Shown piece by piece: positions 45,181-54,141 of a stretch of DNA of 64,000 nucleotides. Origin of the DNA: Serratia plymuthica NBRC 102599 (GTDB lineage Bacteria; Pseudomonadota; Gammaproteobacteria; Enterobacterales; Enterobacteriaceae); assembly GCF_001590925.1 (NCBI RefSeq), contig NZ_BCTU01000012.1:62001-126000 (forward strand), given 5' to 3'. The translations under genes were made by a program, and so were the position numbers. How positions within the stretch are numbered: position 1 is the first letter of the stretch; each line of letters opens with the position of its first letter. The notes beneath the pieces are model-generated. The model did not search any database. It saw only the letters and a list, made by a program, of their open reading frames with translations, and was not told the origin of the DNA.

Positions 45181-46428
45181 TTACAGCGCTTCGTTAGGCG
45201 CAGGCGTTGCGTCGCCGCTGCGGCGTTTGCCGAGGAACAGCGCCACCAGCGCCAGCCAGCACAGGCCGCTGATCAGGTTAAACAGGTTGAACAACCCGCT
45301 GCCGCCCCAGACATAGGCCACTTTCGCCAGCTCGATACCGACGGTAAACACCAGCATGCTCAGCATGCCCATGGTGGCGGAGACCGTCCCTTTGCTGACG
45401 GCGCTTGAGAACAGCGTCAGGCGGTACAGCCCGGCGTTGGCCAGCCCGATACCGAAGGCGTACAGGCTCAGCCCGGCGGTCATCCACAGATAGGCGTGGC
45501 TGGAGAACAGCGTCGCCAGCGCCGCGACCAGCAGCCCCAGCATCATAGGTACCGCGCCCAGCTTGATCAGGCGTTCCACGCTGTTTTTACCGGTCATGCG
45601 GGCCAGCGTCAGGTTGCCGAGGATCAGCGCGCCGAACACCGGGATCTGCAACAGGCCGTAATCCAGCGTCGACAACGATTCACCGCTGATCAGGATCACC
45701 GGCGACTGGGCAATCCAGGCCAGCAACGGCAGGCTGGCAAAACCTATGGCCAGCGCCCCGCAAACAAAGCGGCGGTTGCTCAGTACCTGGCGATAGTCGC
45801 GCCACAGGTTGGCGGCCGAGAATTTATCGCCCTGCAGCGAGGCGGTTTCCGGCATCGCCTTCCACAGGCCATAAAAGGCGATCGCCGCCAGCGCCGCGAA
45901 CAGCACGAACATGCTCTGCCACGGCGCGACGTGGATCAGCGCAGCCCCGGCCAGCGGCCCGAGCAGTGGGGCGATCAGCGCCACGTTGGCCATCAGCGCG
46001 GTGATTTTTATGCACACCGATTCCTCGAAGGATTCCTGTATCGTGGCGTAGCCGACCGCGCCGATAAAGCACAGGCCAATACCCTGCAGGAAACGCATAA
46101 AGATAAACTGCTCGATGTTGGTCACCAGCAAAATGGCCAGACAGGCGACGATAAAGAACGCCACGCCGGCCAGCATCACCGGGCGGCGGCCACGTCGATC
46201 CGACAGCGGGCCGAGCAGCCATTGCAAGAAAATACCGCCGGCCAGATAGGCGGTCATGGATGTCGGCACCCACTCTTCGCCGGCGTTGAACTCCGCCACC
46301 ACCGCCAGCATACCGGGCTGGATCATATCGTTGGCGATATAGGTGGCAAATTCGAACAGCACCAGACAAAGAGGGAATAAAAGCGCCTGTCGGCCCAAGC
46401 GTGCCGCAGGTGGTAATGTCGTTTTCAT
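45181..46428 (-). CDS. mdfA: Multidrug efflux transporter MdfA/Cmr
   Basis: 415-residue MFS (DHA1) drug:proton antiporter, highly similar to E. coli MdfA (410). Key features are [19 protein letters not shown] with the helix-1 glutamate (LFEF), [14 protein letters not shown] with the functional aspartate, the motif-A region [16 protein letters not shown] and motif [13 protein letters not shown]. It exports cationic, neutral and zwitterionic drugs and promotes alkali tolerance in E. coli. It sits between two inverted ERIC elements. Confidence 0.94.
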   Translation of the reverse strand: MKTTLPPAARLGRQALLFPLCLVLFEFATYIANDMIQPGMLAVVAEFNAGEEWVPTSMTAYLAGGIFLQWLLGPLSDRRGRRPVMLAGVAFFIVACLAILLVTNIEQFIFMRFLQGIGLCFIGAVGYATIQESFEESVCIKITALMANVALIAPLLGPLAGAALIHVAPWQSMFVLFAALAAIAFYGLWKAMPETASLQGDKFSAANLWRDYRQVLSNRRFVCGALAIGFASLPLLAWIAQSPVILISGESLSTLDYGLLQIPVFGALILGNLTLARMTGKNSVERLIKLGAVPMMLGLLVAALATLFSSHAYLWMTAGLSLYAFGIGLANAGLYRLTLFSSAVSKGTVSATMGMLSMLVFTVGIELAKVAYVWGGSGLFNLFNLISGLCWLALVALFLGKRRSGDATPAPNEAL

Positions 46429-46772
46429 ATTTATAGTACTGATAGTGAAGAAGAAAAAAGGAACTGCCAGGGCGGGAAGCGCAAACTGAGCGAGTTATGG
46501 CGGCTATTTTGCCGCCAATTGTTCACCTTAGCAACGATAAGGTGTTGTTTCAGCACATTCTGATATTTCGCTTTTGGGTTGTCGCCGCGGCCCGTGCTCT
46601 ATACCCTAAATAATTGGAGTTGCATCCAGGCGGCAAGCGCGCTCATCCTCAGGAGCTTAGTAAACTAAGTGACTGGGGTGTGCGGGCGCAGCCAACACAG
46701 ATGCAGCTTCAAGTATGACGGGTATATAACCTCTTATTAACAGATCAATATGACACAACGTCGGGCACCGTT
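46429..46772. other. mdfA-wecH intergenic region
   Basis: Holds the divergent promoters of mdfA and wecH. It contains an imperfect hairpin GGCGGC/GCCGCC near 46499-46516 in the mdfA leader, the ERIC element at 46600-46726, and an 8-codon upstream reading frame (46750-46776) whose stop overlaps the wecH start. No other gene seen. Confidence 0.7.
46600..46726 (-). repeat. ERIC element, 127 bp
   Basis: Bounded by TATACCC and GGGTATA, with the ERIC core AAACTAAGTGACTGGGGTG and CCTCAGGAGCTTAG. Its length equals the canonical ERIC unit, and it is inverted relative to the copy at 44687-44880. Confidence 0.9.
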
Positions 46773-47765
46773 TTGAGCACTAAAATTGGCTGGATAGATA
46801 ACCTGCGCGCGGTGGCGTGCATGATGGTGGTGATGATCCACGCCACCACCTATTACGTCACCAACGGCTTGGCGGTGGGGGAACATAACTGGGACATCGC
46901 TAACGTGCTGAACGGCATGTCGCGCGTGTCGGTGCCGCTGTTTTTCATGATTTCCGGCTATCTGTTTTTCGGCGAGAAAAGCGCCGGCAAAAAACATTTC
47001 ATCCGTATCGGCTGCTGCATCCTGTTCTACAGCCTCATTGCGCTGGCCTATATCGCGGCCTTCACCAAAATCGGCTTCTGGCCGTCGCTGCGCGGCATGC
47101 TGCAAAAACCGGTGTTTTATCACCTGTGGTTCTTCTATGCGATTGCGGTGATTTACCTGCTCTCGCCGCTGATCAGCGTCAAACCGGTCTCGCGCCGTTA
47201 TCTGGCCGGGGTACTGGTGATCCTGGCGGTGATTGCCAACCCCAATACCGGTGCGGTGACCCTCGGCAACGCTCACCTGCTGCCGGTCAATCTGTATATC
47301 TACGGCGACACTTTCTATTACCTGCTGTACGCGCTGGCCGGGCGGGCGATTGGCATGATGGACACCGGGCGGCGCGGCATCAGCTGGCTGGCGGCGCTGG
47401 GCTTTGTACTCAGCGTGGCGCTGATTGTGCGCGGCACCAAAAGCCAGATGTTCATCAACGGCAGCTTTGCCGATACCTTTTACATCTACTGCGGCCCGCT
47501 GGTGTTTATCGCGGCGGTATCGCTGCTGGTGTGGTTTAAGAACTGCCTGCCGGATCCGATCGGCTGGCTGAGCGTTTTTTCCCGCCATTCGCTGGCGATC
47601 TACGGTTTTCACGCCATTATCGTCAACTTTATGCGCAGTCGGCATCTTGAACTCACCGCTTATCCGCTGCTGGATATCTTCTGGGTATTCGGTGTGGCGC
47701 TGGCGCTCAGCCTGCTGCTGTCGATGGGGCTGCAAAAGCTGGACGTTCGAAGGCTGGTGTCATAA
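46773..47765 (+). CDS. wecH: Enterobacterial common antigen O-acetyltransferase WecH
   Basis: 330-residue acyltransferase-3 family membrane protein, matching E. coli WecH/YiaH (331). Conserved helix motifs are IGWIDNLRAVACMMVVMIHA with the catalytic His, and SVPLFFMISGYLFF. It acetylates GlcNAc residues of enterobacterial common antigen at the inner membrane. No in-frame ATG is near, so translation must start at TTG (46773), within an ATGA-like overlap with the stop codon of a short upstream reading frame. Confidence 0.9.
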   Translation: MSTKIGWIDNLRAVACMMVVMIHATTYYVTNGLAVGEHNWDIANVLNGMSRVSVPLFFMISGYLFFGEKSAGKKHFIRIGCCILFYSLIALAYIAAFTKIGFWPSLRGMLQKPVFYHLWFFYAIAVIYLLSPLISVKPVSRRYLAGVLVILAVIANPNTGAVTLGNAHLLPVNLYIYGDTFYYLLYALAGRAIGMMDTGRRGISWLAALGFVLSVALIVRGTKSQMFINGSFADTFYIYCGPLVFIAAVSLLVWFKNCLPDPIGWLSVFSRHSLAIYGFHAIIVNFMRSRHLELTAYPLLDIFWVFGVALALSLLLSMGLQKLDVRRLVS

Positions 47766-48683
47766 CGGGTTTTGCCCGCGCTGTTGCGCGCGCCGCAGCT
47801 GGCGGCCGGATGAGAACCCGGCCGCCAGCGCCGCTTTCTCAAGCCCGTAGCCTTGTTGCAGCCGCTGTTGCGCGACCGCCAGCCGCAGCTGTTCATGATA
47901 TTCCCGCACGCTGATGCCGATATGGCTGCGGAACAGCCGCGCCAGATGGCGGCTGCTGACGTGGGCTTTTTCCGCCACCTGCGGCACTGACCATTCGGCC
48001 TCCGGCTCGGCGGCCATCACGTCTTGGGCGCGGTGGACCGCCGGGTGCAAATGATTGCGATAGCGCAGCCACGGCGAAAGCTGCGGGTCGTCGCCGGAAC
48101 GACGGAAATACACCACCATTTCGCGGGCGACTTCCGTCGCCCGGGTTGCGCCGCACTGGCGGTTAATCAGGTGCAGCGCCAGATCGATACCGGCGGTAAT
48201 GCCGGCGCTGGTGTAGACGCTGCGGTCTTCGACAAAAATGCGGTTTTCTTTCACCAGCGCCGCCGGTGCCTGCAAGCGCATACGTTCGAGCACGTCATGG
48301 TGAGTGGTGCACTGGTAGCCGTCGAGCAAGCCGGCCTGCGCCGCCAGCAACGCGCCGGAACACACGCAGACCAGCGTGATGCGGCGGCTTTGCAGATCGG
48401 GTTGCAGCGCCGCCAGCCAGCGGCGGGCCTGTTCGGCTTGCGGGGTGGCAAAGTAGCGCGCCGAATCGCTGACTCCCGGCACCACCAAAATCGCGCCGTC
48501 TTCCAATCGGGCAGGCAGCGGTTCCAGCCGGCTCAGCGTCATGCCGATGGAGCAGGTTATCTGCGGCTCCGGGCCGATGTAATGCAGGCTGAACGTTCCG
48601 GCCAGGCGCAGGGTTTCGGCCGGGCCGCTGACGTCCAGCGACAGCACCTGGGGCAGCATCAGAAAGTAGACGGCCTGCGGCAT
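47760..48683 (-). CDS. GlxA-type AraC regulator with DJ-1/PfpI domain
   Basis: 307-residue regulator: N-terminal DJ-1/PfpI (class I glutamine amidotransferase-like) sensor (VYFLMLPQVLSLDVSGPAETL; VVPG; CVCSGALLAAQAGLLDGYQC; SAGITAGIDLALHLI) and two C-terminal AraC helix-turn-helices (SVPQVAEKAHVSSRHLARLF; GLEKAALAAGFSSGRQLRRA). The start overlaps the isochorismatase stop codon by 1 bp (TAATG), so the two are co-translated. It may control this hydrolase/deaminase cluster. The effector is unknown. Confidence 0.87.
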   Translation of the reverse strand: MPQAVYFLMLPQVLSLDVSGPAETLRLAGTFSLHYIGPEPQITCSIGMTLSRLEPLPARLEDGAILVVPGVSDSARYFATPQAEQARRWLAALQPDLQSRRITLVCVCSGALLAAQAGLLDGYQCTTHHDVLERMRLQAPAALVKENRIFVEDRSVYTSAGITAGIDLALHLINRQCGATRATEVAREMVVYFRRSGDDPQLSPWLRYRNHLHPAVHRAQDVMAAEPEAEWSVPQVAEKAHVSSRHLARLFRSHIGISVREYHEQLRLAVAQQRLQQGYGLEKAALAAGFSSGRQLRRAQQRGQNPL

Positions 48684-49237
48684 TATGACTCCTGTGACAG
48701 TTGCGCCAGCACCTCATCCACGCTGGCGAGCTGGGCGAAACGGTCGACCAGCACCGTCTCAGTATGCCGCTTGAGCTGTTCGGTGGTAAAGATCTGGCCG
48801 TTGGGGTGTTGCATCGGGAATGTCAGGGTCGCCTCGGTGACGAAGGTCACCCGATAGCCGAGATCGCTTGCCACGCGGGTGGTGGTTTCGCAGCATTGCT
48901 CGGTACGAATGCCGGAGATAATCAGGTGGTTGATCTCCCGTTCACGTAGCCAGGCATCCAACCCGGATTCGGTCAGCGCGTTATGCACATGTTTGTGCAG
49001 GGTAACGTCCGCCTGGTGGCTGAGGAACGGCAGACGCTGCACAAAACCGGACGCCAGCGAGAATGGCCCCTGCGGGGAAACGTGGAACACGTCGACCAGC
49101 GCCACGCCCTGCCGGCGGCAGCCTTCAATTAATCTTGTGATCGCCTGCTGGAAAGCGGGCAGATCGTCCTCTTGCCAGAAAGGGCGATGCTGGAATGATT
49201 GCTGAACATCGATGATCAATAATGCGCTATGTGACAT
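48683..49237 (-). CDS. Isochorismatase-like cysteine hydrolase
   Basis: 184-residue isochorismatase-superfamily hydrolase. Catalytic triad positions are visible: Asp in LLIIDVQQSF, Lys in VTLHKHVHNAL and Cys in GIRTEQCCETTTR. Members hydrolyse amide or vinyl-ether bonds, as in nicotinamidase and related ureide hydrolases. Its cluster with an exported deaminase-like amidohydrolase and a GlxA-type regulator suggests a nitrogen or amide catabolic role. No substrate is claimed. Confidence 0.85.
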   Translation of the reverse strand: MSHSALLIIDVQQSFQHRPFWQEDDLPAFQQAITRLIEGCRRQGVALVDVFHVSPQGPFSLASGFVQRLPFLSHQADVTLHKHVHNALTESGLDAWLREREINHLIISGIRTEQCCETTTRVASDLGYRVTFVTEATLTFPMQHPNGQIFTTEQLKRHTETVLVDRFAQLASVDEVLAQLSQES

Positions 49238-49336
49238 TTTCGGCCTCCGCCTGTGGGGTATAACGCCATACTGCGCCGTTATCCTGCAGGGAAGAAGGCC
49301 AAAAACGGCCATCATGATGGCATCAGCGGACCAGCA

Positions 49337-50731
49337 TCAGGCTTTGCTGACCTGGCCGGCGACCAGACGCCCCCGATGGAAGGTGGCGCGGCGTGCGGGC
49401 AGGCGGGCCACCGCCTCGGCGGAACAACTGGCGTCGATCAACACGAACTCCGCGCTGTCGCCGGCTTTGGGCCATGCGCGTTGGCCTTTGTCGTTCAGCG
49501 GCAGCACGCCGCCGGTGGAAATGGCCAGGGCGCGCGACAGATGGAACTCATCCGAACCGCGATACAGCTGGGCGTAGAGATTGGCTTTTTCCAGAATGTC
49601 GCCGGTGCCGAACGGCGACCAATGGTCGATCACGCTGTCGGTTCCGGTCATCACAAATACCCCTTTTTCACTGAGCTGCGGCAGCGGCATCATCAGCCCG
49701 CCGATCGGCACCGTGGAGGCGAGGGTGATTTGCTGCGCCGCCAGGCGGGTGGCGGTTTCCGCCAGCTCATTCGGGTTCAGCGTGGTCAGGGCGAACGCGT
49801 GGCTGAGGGTGACCTTACCGCGCAGCGCCGGGTTTTTTTCTACGGTGGCGATCATGTAGTTAATCGCCGCTACCCCGGCGGGGCTGGTTTCATGCAGGTG
49901 GATGTCGACGCCTTTGCCGGTGTCGAGCGCAATCTGGAACATCGCGTCCAGCGACGCCTCCATTGCCCCGTCGACGTTGGTCGGATCCAGCCCGCCGACA
50001 TACTGCACGCCCATCTGCATGGCCTCGCGCATCAAGCCGTCGACCTTAGAATGCAACAGGCCGTGCTGCGGGAAGGCGACGATTTCGCAGCTGAAATCCG
50101 CCTGGTGGTTTTCCAGCGCACGTTGCAGGTGCTCCAGGCTTTTCAACCCGCTGACCGGATCGATATTGCAGTGGCTGCGCGCCACGGTGCTGCCTTTGGA
50201 TTGCAACAAGGCGATCAGGTTTTCCGCGCGCTGCTGCGAGGTCGGCAGCAGCTTGGGGATCAGCGTTTGTTCCAGCGCGATCATGTCCATGATGGTTTTG
50301 CCCTGGCGTGGGCGCGGTGCCTGCCACGGGCCGCTGTAGAAGGTTTTGTCCAAATGGATGTGCATGTCGCGGAACGCCGGCAGCAGCAACTGACCCTGCG
50401 TCTGATAACGCGGCACGCCCGCGATCGGCGCCGCATCCGCCGCATGGATGGCGGCGATGTTGCCGTCTTTGATTTCCAACTGGTAGAGCGCGGTGCGGGT
50501 GCCGATCACCGTATCGCCATCGTATTCGAAACCCTCCTCCAGCCGTACGTCGCTCAGCACGTAGTGATGGTCGGTCAGGGTCATGGGTTTGGCCTCCGAC
50601 GCACAGTGGCCGCCAGCCTGCGGTGCGGCCTGCGCCACGCCGCCGGTCAGCCCGATCACCGCACAGGCGGTGGTGAGCTTGCCAGTTTGGCTGAGGAAAG
50701 CTCTGCGGCTTTGTTGTTGGGTTTTTTCCAC
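49337..50731 (-). CDS. Tat-exported cytosine-deaminase-like amidohydrolase
   Basis: 464-residue metal-dependent hydrolase. The N-terminus carries a twin-arginine signal (QQSRRAFLSQTGKLTTACAV, cleavage near AQA). The catalytic domain resembles cytosine deaminase: HIHLDKTF, SHCNIDP, VDIHLHE, LSHAFAL and MTGTDSVIDHWSPFGTG, with the His and Asp ligands of a mononuclear metal site. Cytosine deaminases are normally cytoplasmic and about 427 residues, so a Tat-exported relative is unusual. GTG start at 50731 follows AAGGA. It precedes the isochorismatase gene by 99 bp on the same strand. Confidence 0.8.
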   Translation of the reverse strand: MEKTQQQSRRAFLSQTGKLTTACAVIGLTGGVAQAAPQAGGHCASEAKPMTLTDHHYVLSDVRLEEGFEYDGDTVIGTRTALYQLEIKDGNIAAIHAADAAPIAGVPRYQTQGQLLLPAFRDMHIHLDKTFYSGPWQAPRPRQGKTIMDMIALEQTLIPKLLPTSQQRAENLIALLQSKGSTVARSHCNIDPVSGLKSLEHLQRALENHQADFSCEIVAFPQHGLLHSKVDGLMREAMQMGVQYVGGLDPTNVDGAMEASLDAMFQIALDTGKGVDIHLHETSPAGVAAINYMIATVEKNPALRGKVTLSHAFALTTLNPNELAETATRLAAQQITLASTVPIGGLMMPLPQLSEKGVFVMTGTDSVIDHWSPFGTGDILEKANLYAQLYRGSDEFHLSRALAISTGGVLPLNDKGQRAWPKAGDSAEFVLIDASCSAEAVARLPARRATFHRGRLVAGQVSKA

Positions 50732-50834
50732 GTTCAGTTCCTTAATCCAGAGGTGAGGTGCGTCAAAAAACATCCACCAATTTAGCAAAATTCGCCGTAA
50801 ACCCTCGCCCAGTGCGGGCGGGGATATAAGGCGA

Positions 50835-50851
50835 AAAGCCCGAAGGGCTTT
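50835..50851 (-). terminator. Hairpin beyond tnpA
   Basis: AAAGCCC (50835-50841), GAA loop, GGGCTTT (50845-50851), then T residues on the minus strand. It may terminate tnpA transcription and may also be a subterminal transposition hairpin. Confidence 0.65.
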
Positions 50852-50859
50852 AGGGCTGG

Positions 50860-51285
50860 CTACTCCGCAGTATTCTGGCTGAGCACGTACGCTTTGAGCG
50901 TTTCTATCGTGGCTCCACCTGCGCTACAGGCAAAGTAAGAACGTGGCCACAGCAGCCCGGTTTTGCTCGGCATACGTAAATGTGTGTTTTGCTGTCGAAG
51001 CAGGCGCGACGATACCGATTTTAAATTATTGACCATCACGCTGACTGCCAGTTTGGGTGGATAGGCTACCAGCAGATGGACGTGATCTCGTTCTCCGTCC
51101 ATCTCGATAATGTCGCATTCAAGCTTTGCTGCGGCTGAACCAAAAGCCTCGCGTAGCTGAGCGATCATCTGTTCGTCAAATAGCCTGCGTCGATACTTTG
51201 TCGTAAAGATCAGATGCACGACCAGTTTACTTACACTATGGCGTTTTCGAAGAAAGCCCTCAAGGGATCCATGATGATTACTCAA
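50860..51285 (-). CDS. tnpA: IS200/IS605 transposase TnpA (HUH single-strand)
   Basis: 141-residue Y1 HUH transposase. The HUH motif is RDHVHLLVAYPP; the catalytic tyrosine is in ETLKAYVLSQ near the C-terminus; the start KLVVHLIFTTKYRRRLF is typical. It cuts and joins single-stranded element ends at hairpins in the lagging-strand template. It appears full length. Confidence 0.93.
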   Translation of the reverse strand: MSNHHGSLEGFLRKRHSVSKLVVHLIFTTKYRRRLFDEQMIAQLREAFGSAAAKLECDIIEMDGERDHVHLLVAYPPKLAVSVMVNNLKSVSSRLLRQQNTHLRMPSKTGLLWPRSYFACSAGGATIETLKAYVLSQNTAE

Positions 51286-51341
51286 TTGATATTCGAACTT
51301 AACATGTTAAAATAAATAGAATATTCCAACGAGCGCTGATT

Positions 51342-52511
51342 GTGTTAAGAGCCACGAAAGTACGCGTATATCCGACACCAGAACAGGCTGAATTTCTCAA
51401 TGGTCAGTTCGGCGCGGTTCGTTTCGCGTACAACAAAGCTCTGTGCATTAAGCAACACGCCTACCAGCGGCACGGTGTTAATTTAAACCCACGTAAAGAC
51501 CTTAAACCGCTGCTTGCTGTAGCGAAAAAATCTCGCAGATATGGATGGCTAAAAGTGTATGACGCCATTGCGTTGCAGCAGGCGGTAATAAATCTGGATG
51601 TTGCTTTTTCCAACTTTTTTAACCCGAAACTGAAAGCCCGTTTCCCCGCGTTCAAGCGCAAACATGGCAGGCAGTCCAGCTATCACTGTGTTGGCATAAA
51701 AGTGCTTGATGCCGCGATAAAAATCCCGAAAATCCCGCCGATTGAAGCGCGTTTACATCGTGAAATTACCGGTGCGTTGAAAAGCATAACATTGAGCCGC
51801 AGCGCAACCGGGAAATACTATGCTTCGCTACTCTGTGATGACGAGATGGAAGCGCCCGCGAAGCCAACATTGATATCAAATATCACTGGTCTGGATATGG
51901 GGCTGACGCATTTCGCCATCAAATCGGACGGTAATAAGATTGCCAATCCGCGCCACCTTATCAACGCCAGTCACAATCTGCGGCGGAAGCAGAAAGCGCT
52001 TTCTCGTAAGAAAAAGGGTAGCGCCAACAGGCGTAAAGCTCGTATACAGCTTGCAGCAGTTCACGAACGGGTAGCCAATGCTCGTGCCGATTTTCAACAC
52101 AAACTATCTCGCGCAATTGTTGACGAAAACCAAGCGGTAGTTGTCGAGACGCTAAAAGCGGCAAATATGATGAAAAATCGCAGACTGGCACGCTCTATTG
52201 GGGACGCAGGCTGGGCTGGATTCATCACTAAACTGGAATACAAAGCGGCAGAAACAGGTGTTCATCTGGTGAAGCTGGATCAATGGTTCGCCAGCTCGAA
52301 AACCTGCCATTGTTGCGGGCATAAAATGCCGGAAATGCCGCTCCACAAACGGCTCTGGCAATGTCCGGAATGCGACACAGAGCACGATCGGGATCTCAAC
52401 GCAGCACTGAATATCAAACAGCAAGGAATATTTGAACTACAGGCGGCGGGACTCGTCGTTTCTGCCCACGGAGGCCTGCGTAAATCCGTCGCACAGACGG
52501 TTGCGGCCTAG
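51342..52511 (+). CDS. tnpB: RNA-guided nuclease TnpB
   Basis: 389-residue IS605 OrfB protein. RuvC-like catalytic residues are all visible: Asp in TGLDMGLTHFA, Glu in VVVETLKAANM and Asp in DTEHDRDLNAALN. The zinc finger is CHCCGH...CPEC. The N-terminus RATKVRVYPTPEQAEFLNGQ is the usual domain. TnpB nucleases use a guide RNA transcribed from the element's right end to cut the empty donor site. With an intact active site it is likely functional. Confidence 0.93.
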   Translation: MLRATKVRVYPTPEQAEFLNGQFGAVRFAYNKALCIKQHAYQRHGVNLNPRKDLKPLLAVAKKSRRYGWLKVYDAIALQQAVINLDVAFSNFFNPKLKARFPAFKRKHGRQSSYHCVGIKVLDAAIKIPKIPPIEARLHREITGALKSITLSRSATGKYYASLLCDDEMEAPAKPTLISNITGLDMGLTHFAIKSDGNKIANPRHLINASHNLRRKQKALSRKKKGSANRRKARIQLAAVHERVANARADFQHKLSRAIVDENQAVVVETLKAANMMKNRRLARSIGDAGWAGFITKLEYKAAETGVHLVKLDQWFASSKTCHCCGHKMPEMPLHKRLWQCPECDTEHDRDLNAALNIKQQGIFELQAAGLVVSAHGGLRKSVAQTVAA

Positions 52512-52575
52512 GAAGTGGGAAGTCTCGCCCGACAGGGCGGGGAGCAGTCACGAGAGGAACCCGCAGGTTGGCAGC
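52470..52575 (+). ncRNA. Predicted right-end guide RNA (omega/reRNA) of TnpB
   Basis: The 3' end of tnpB and the right-end hairpin (52524-52541) occupy the usual place of the reRNA scaffold. The guide would begin just after the element end, at about 52552, with sequence beginning GAGAGGAACCCGCAGG. Limits are approximate and not experimentally supported. Confidence 0.4.
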
Positions 52576-52614
52576 GACATTTGCCACTGGCGGCTATTCG
52601 ATTTGGTAATAATG

Positions 52615-52637
52615 AGGGGGCAGGGTTACTGCCCCCT
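52615..52637 (-). terminator. Terminator of xylAB
   Basis: AGGGGGCAG (52615-52623), GGTTA loop, CTGCCCCCT (52629-52637): a 9-bp perfect stem 6 bp beyond the xylB stop, followed on the minus strand by CATTATTACC. Confidence 0.75.
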
Positions 52638-52642
52638 GGGCG

Positions 52643-54094
52643 TTACATCAGCGGCAACAAACAGGTATACAACTCGCGGAACGTGCTGCGCCGCGCGGCG
52701 TAGTGCCGATGGCGTTCGGCATCCGGTTCGTGCAGCTGTTCCAGCGGCAATTCGGGCAGCAGGTCGCTCAGCGGGCGCTGCGGATTCAGGGCGATCTGCG
52801 CCAGACGCGCGGCCCCCAGCGCCGGGCCGACGTCGCCGCCGGTGCGGTATTCCAGCCGTTGGCCGCTGATATCCGCCAGCATCTGCCGCCAGAACGGGCT
52901 GCGTGCGCCACCGCCGATCAAGGTGATGCTCGAAGGTTGCAGGCCGCTGGCGTGCAGCACGTCCATGCCGTCCGCCAGGGCAAAACCGACGCCTTCCAGC
53001 ACCGCCCGCGCCAGATCGTTTGGCCCGTGCTGGTGAGTGAGCCCCCAGAACGCCCCTTTGGCGTTGGGATTGTTGTGCGGCGTGCGTTCGCCGGAAAGGT
53101 AAGGCAAAAACCACAGCGGGGCTTCCGCCGGAGGGGCTTGTTCGACGTTGCGCAGCAGGGTGGTGACGCTGTCGACGTTGGTCAGTTTGCAGACCCAGTC
53201 CAGGCAGGAGGCGGCGCTGAGCGTCACCGACATCAGGTGCCAGGTGTCGGGCAGCGCATGGCAGAAGCTGTGCACCGCGCTGGCCGGGTTGCTGAGAAAG
53301 CCGTCGCTGACCGCAAAGTAAACGCCCGAGGTGCCGAGCGACAGCATGGCTTGCCCGGCCTGATACAGCCCTACGCCGATCGCCCCGGCGGCATTGTCGC
53401 CGCCACCGGCCACCACCGGCACCGGCGGCATGCCCCAGCGCCTTGCCAGCTCGGTGTGGGTCTGACCGGTGATTTGATTGCCTTCGAACAGCTGCGGCAT
53501 GTGGCGGCGCGACAGGCCGCAGGCGGCCAGCATCTCGTCGCTCCAGTCGCGCTGCGCTACGTTCAGCCACCCGGTGCCTGCGGCGTCCGACATATCGCCG
53601 GCGAATTCGCCGGTCATGCACCAGCGCAGATAATCTTTGGGTAACAGCACCTTATCGATCTGGCTGAACAGGTGCGGTTCGTGCTGTTGCACCCACAGCA
53701 GCTTGGGTGCGGTAAAGCCGGGCATCATCAGGTTGCCGGTAATTTGCCGCGATTGCGGCACCGCCCGCTCCAGCGCCTGGCACTGCGCGGCGCTTCTGCC
53801 GTCGTTCCACAGAATGGCCGGGCGCAGCACCCGTTGGCGGTCATCCAGCAGCGTGGCGCCGTGCATCTGGCCGCTGAGGCCAATGGCCTTCACCTGTTGC
53901 AGACTGTGCTGCTTGCCCAGCGCCAGCATGGCGCGATCGGTGGCGTGCCACCAGTCCTGCGGCGCCTGTTCTGACCACAGGGGATGAGGGCGGGAGATGG
54001 GCAGCGCTTCACTCTGGCTGGCGAGCAGTTGGCCCTGCTCACCGAGCAAAATGATTTTTACGCCGGAGGTGCCGAGATCGATGCCGATGTACAT
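52643..54094 (-). CDS. xylB: Xylulokinase
   Basis: 483-residue FGGY kinase (E. coli 484) phosphorylating D-xylulose to xylulose-5-phosphate. Visible: N-terminal phosphate motif MYIGIDLGTSGVK, LSGQMHGATLLDD, substrate Asp region in GGGDNAAGAIGVG and C-terminal GGGARSPFWRQMLAD. It follows xylA in the same transcript, separated by 47 bp. Confidence 0.96.
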   Translation of the reverse strand: MYIGIDLGTSGVKIILLGEQGQLLASQSEALPISRPHPLWSEQAPQDWWHATDRAMLALGKQHSLQQVKAIGLSGQMHGATLLDDRQRVLRPAILWNDGRSAAQCQALERAVPQSRQITGNLMMPGFTAPKLLWVQQHEPHLFSQIDKVLLPKDYLRWCMTGEFAGDMSDAAGTGWLNVAQRDWSDEMLAACGLSRRHMPQLFEGNQITGQTHTELARRWGMPPVPVVAGGGDNAAGAIGVGLYQAGQAMLSLGTSGVYFAVSDGFLSNPASAVHSFCHALPDTWHLMSVTLSAASCLDWVCKLTNVDSVTTLLRNVEQAPPAEAPLWFLPYLSGERTPHNNPNAKGAFWGLTHQHGPNDLARAVLEGVGFALADGMDVLHASGLQPSSITLIGGGARSPFWRQMLADISGQRLEYRTGGDVGPALGAARLAQIALNPQRPLSDLLPELPLEQLHEPDAERHRHYAARRSTFRELYTCLLPLM

Positions 54095-54141
54095 GATTGA
54101 GATCCTTTAAAACGCGGCGGACGGTGCGCCGCGCGGGTCAG

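Larger units (their letters stand above)
50800..52551 (+). mobile_element. IS200/IS605-family insertion sequence with divergent tnpA and tnpB
   Basis: About 1.75 kb. Left end: subterminal hairpin CTCGCCC/GGGCGGG at 50804-50822. Right end: the related hairpin CTCGCCC/GGGCGGG at 52524-52541, followed by GAGCAGTCAC. tnpA reads left and tnpB reads right, as in IS608. Neither gene is interrupted. Exact ends and the target site are inferred from hairpins, not from a comparison. It sits between the deaminase gene and xylB. Confidence 0.85.
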
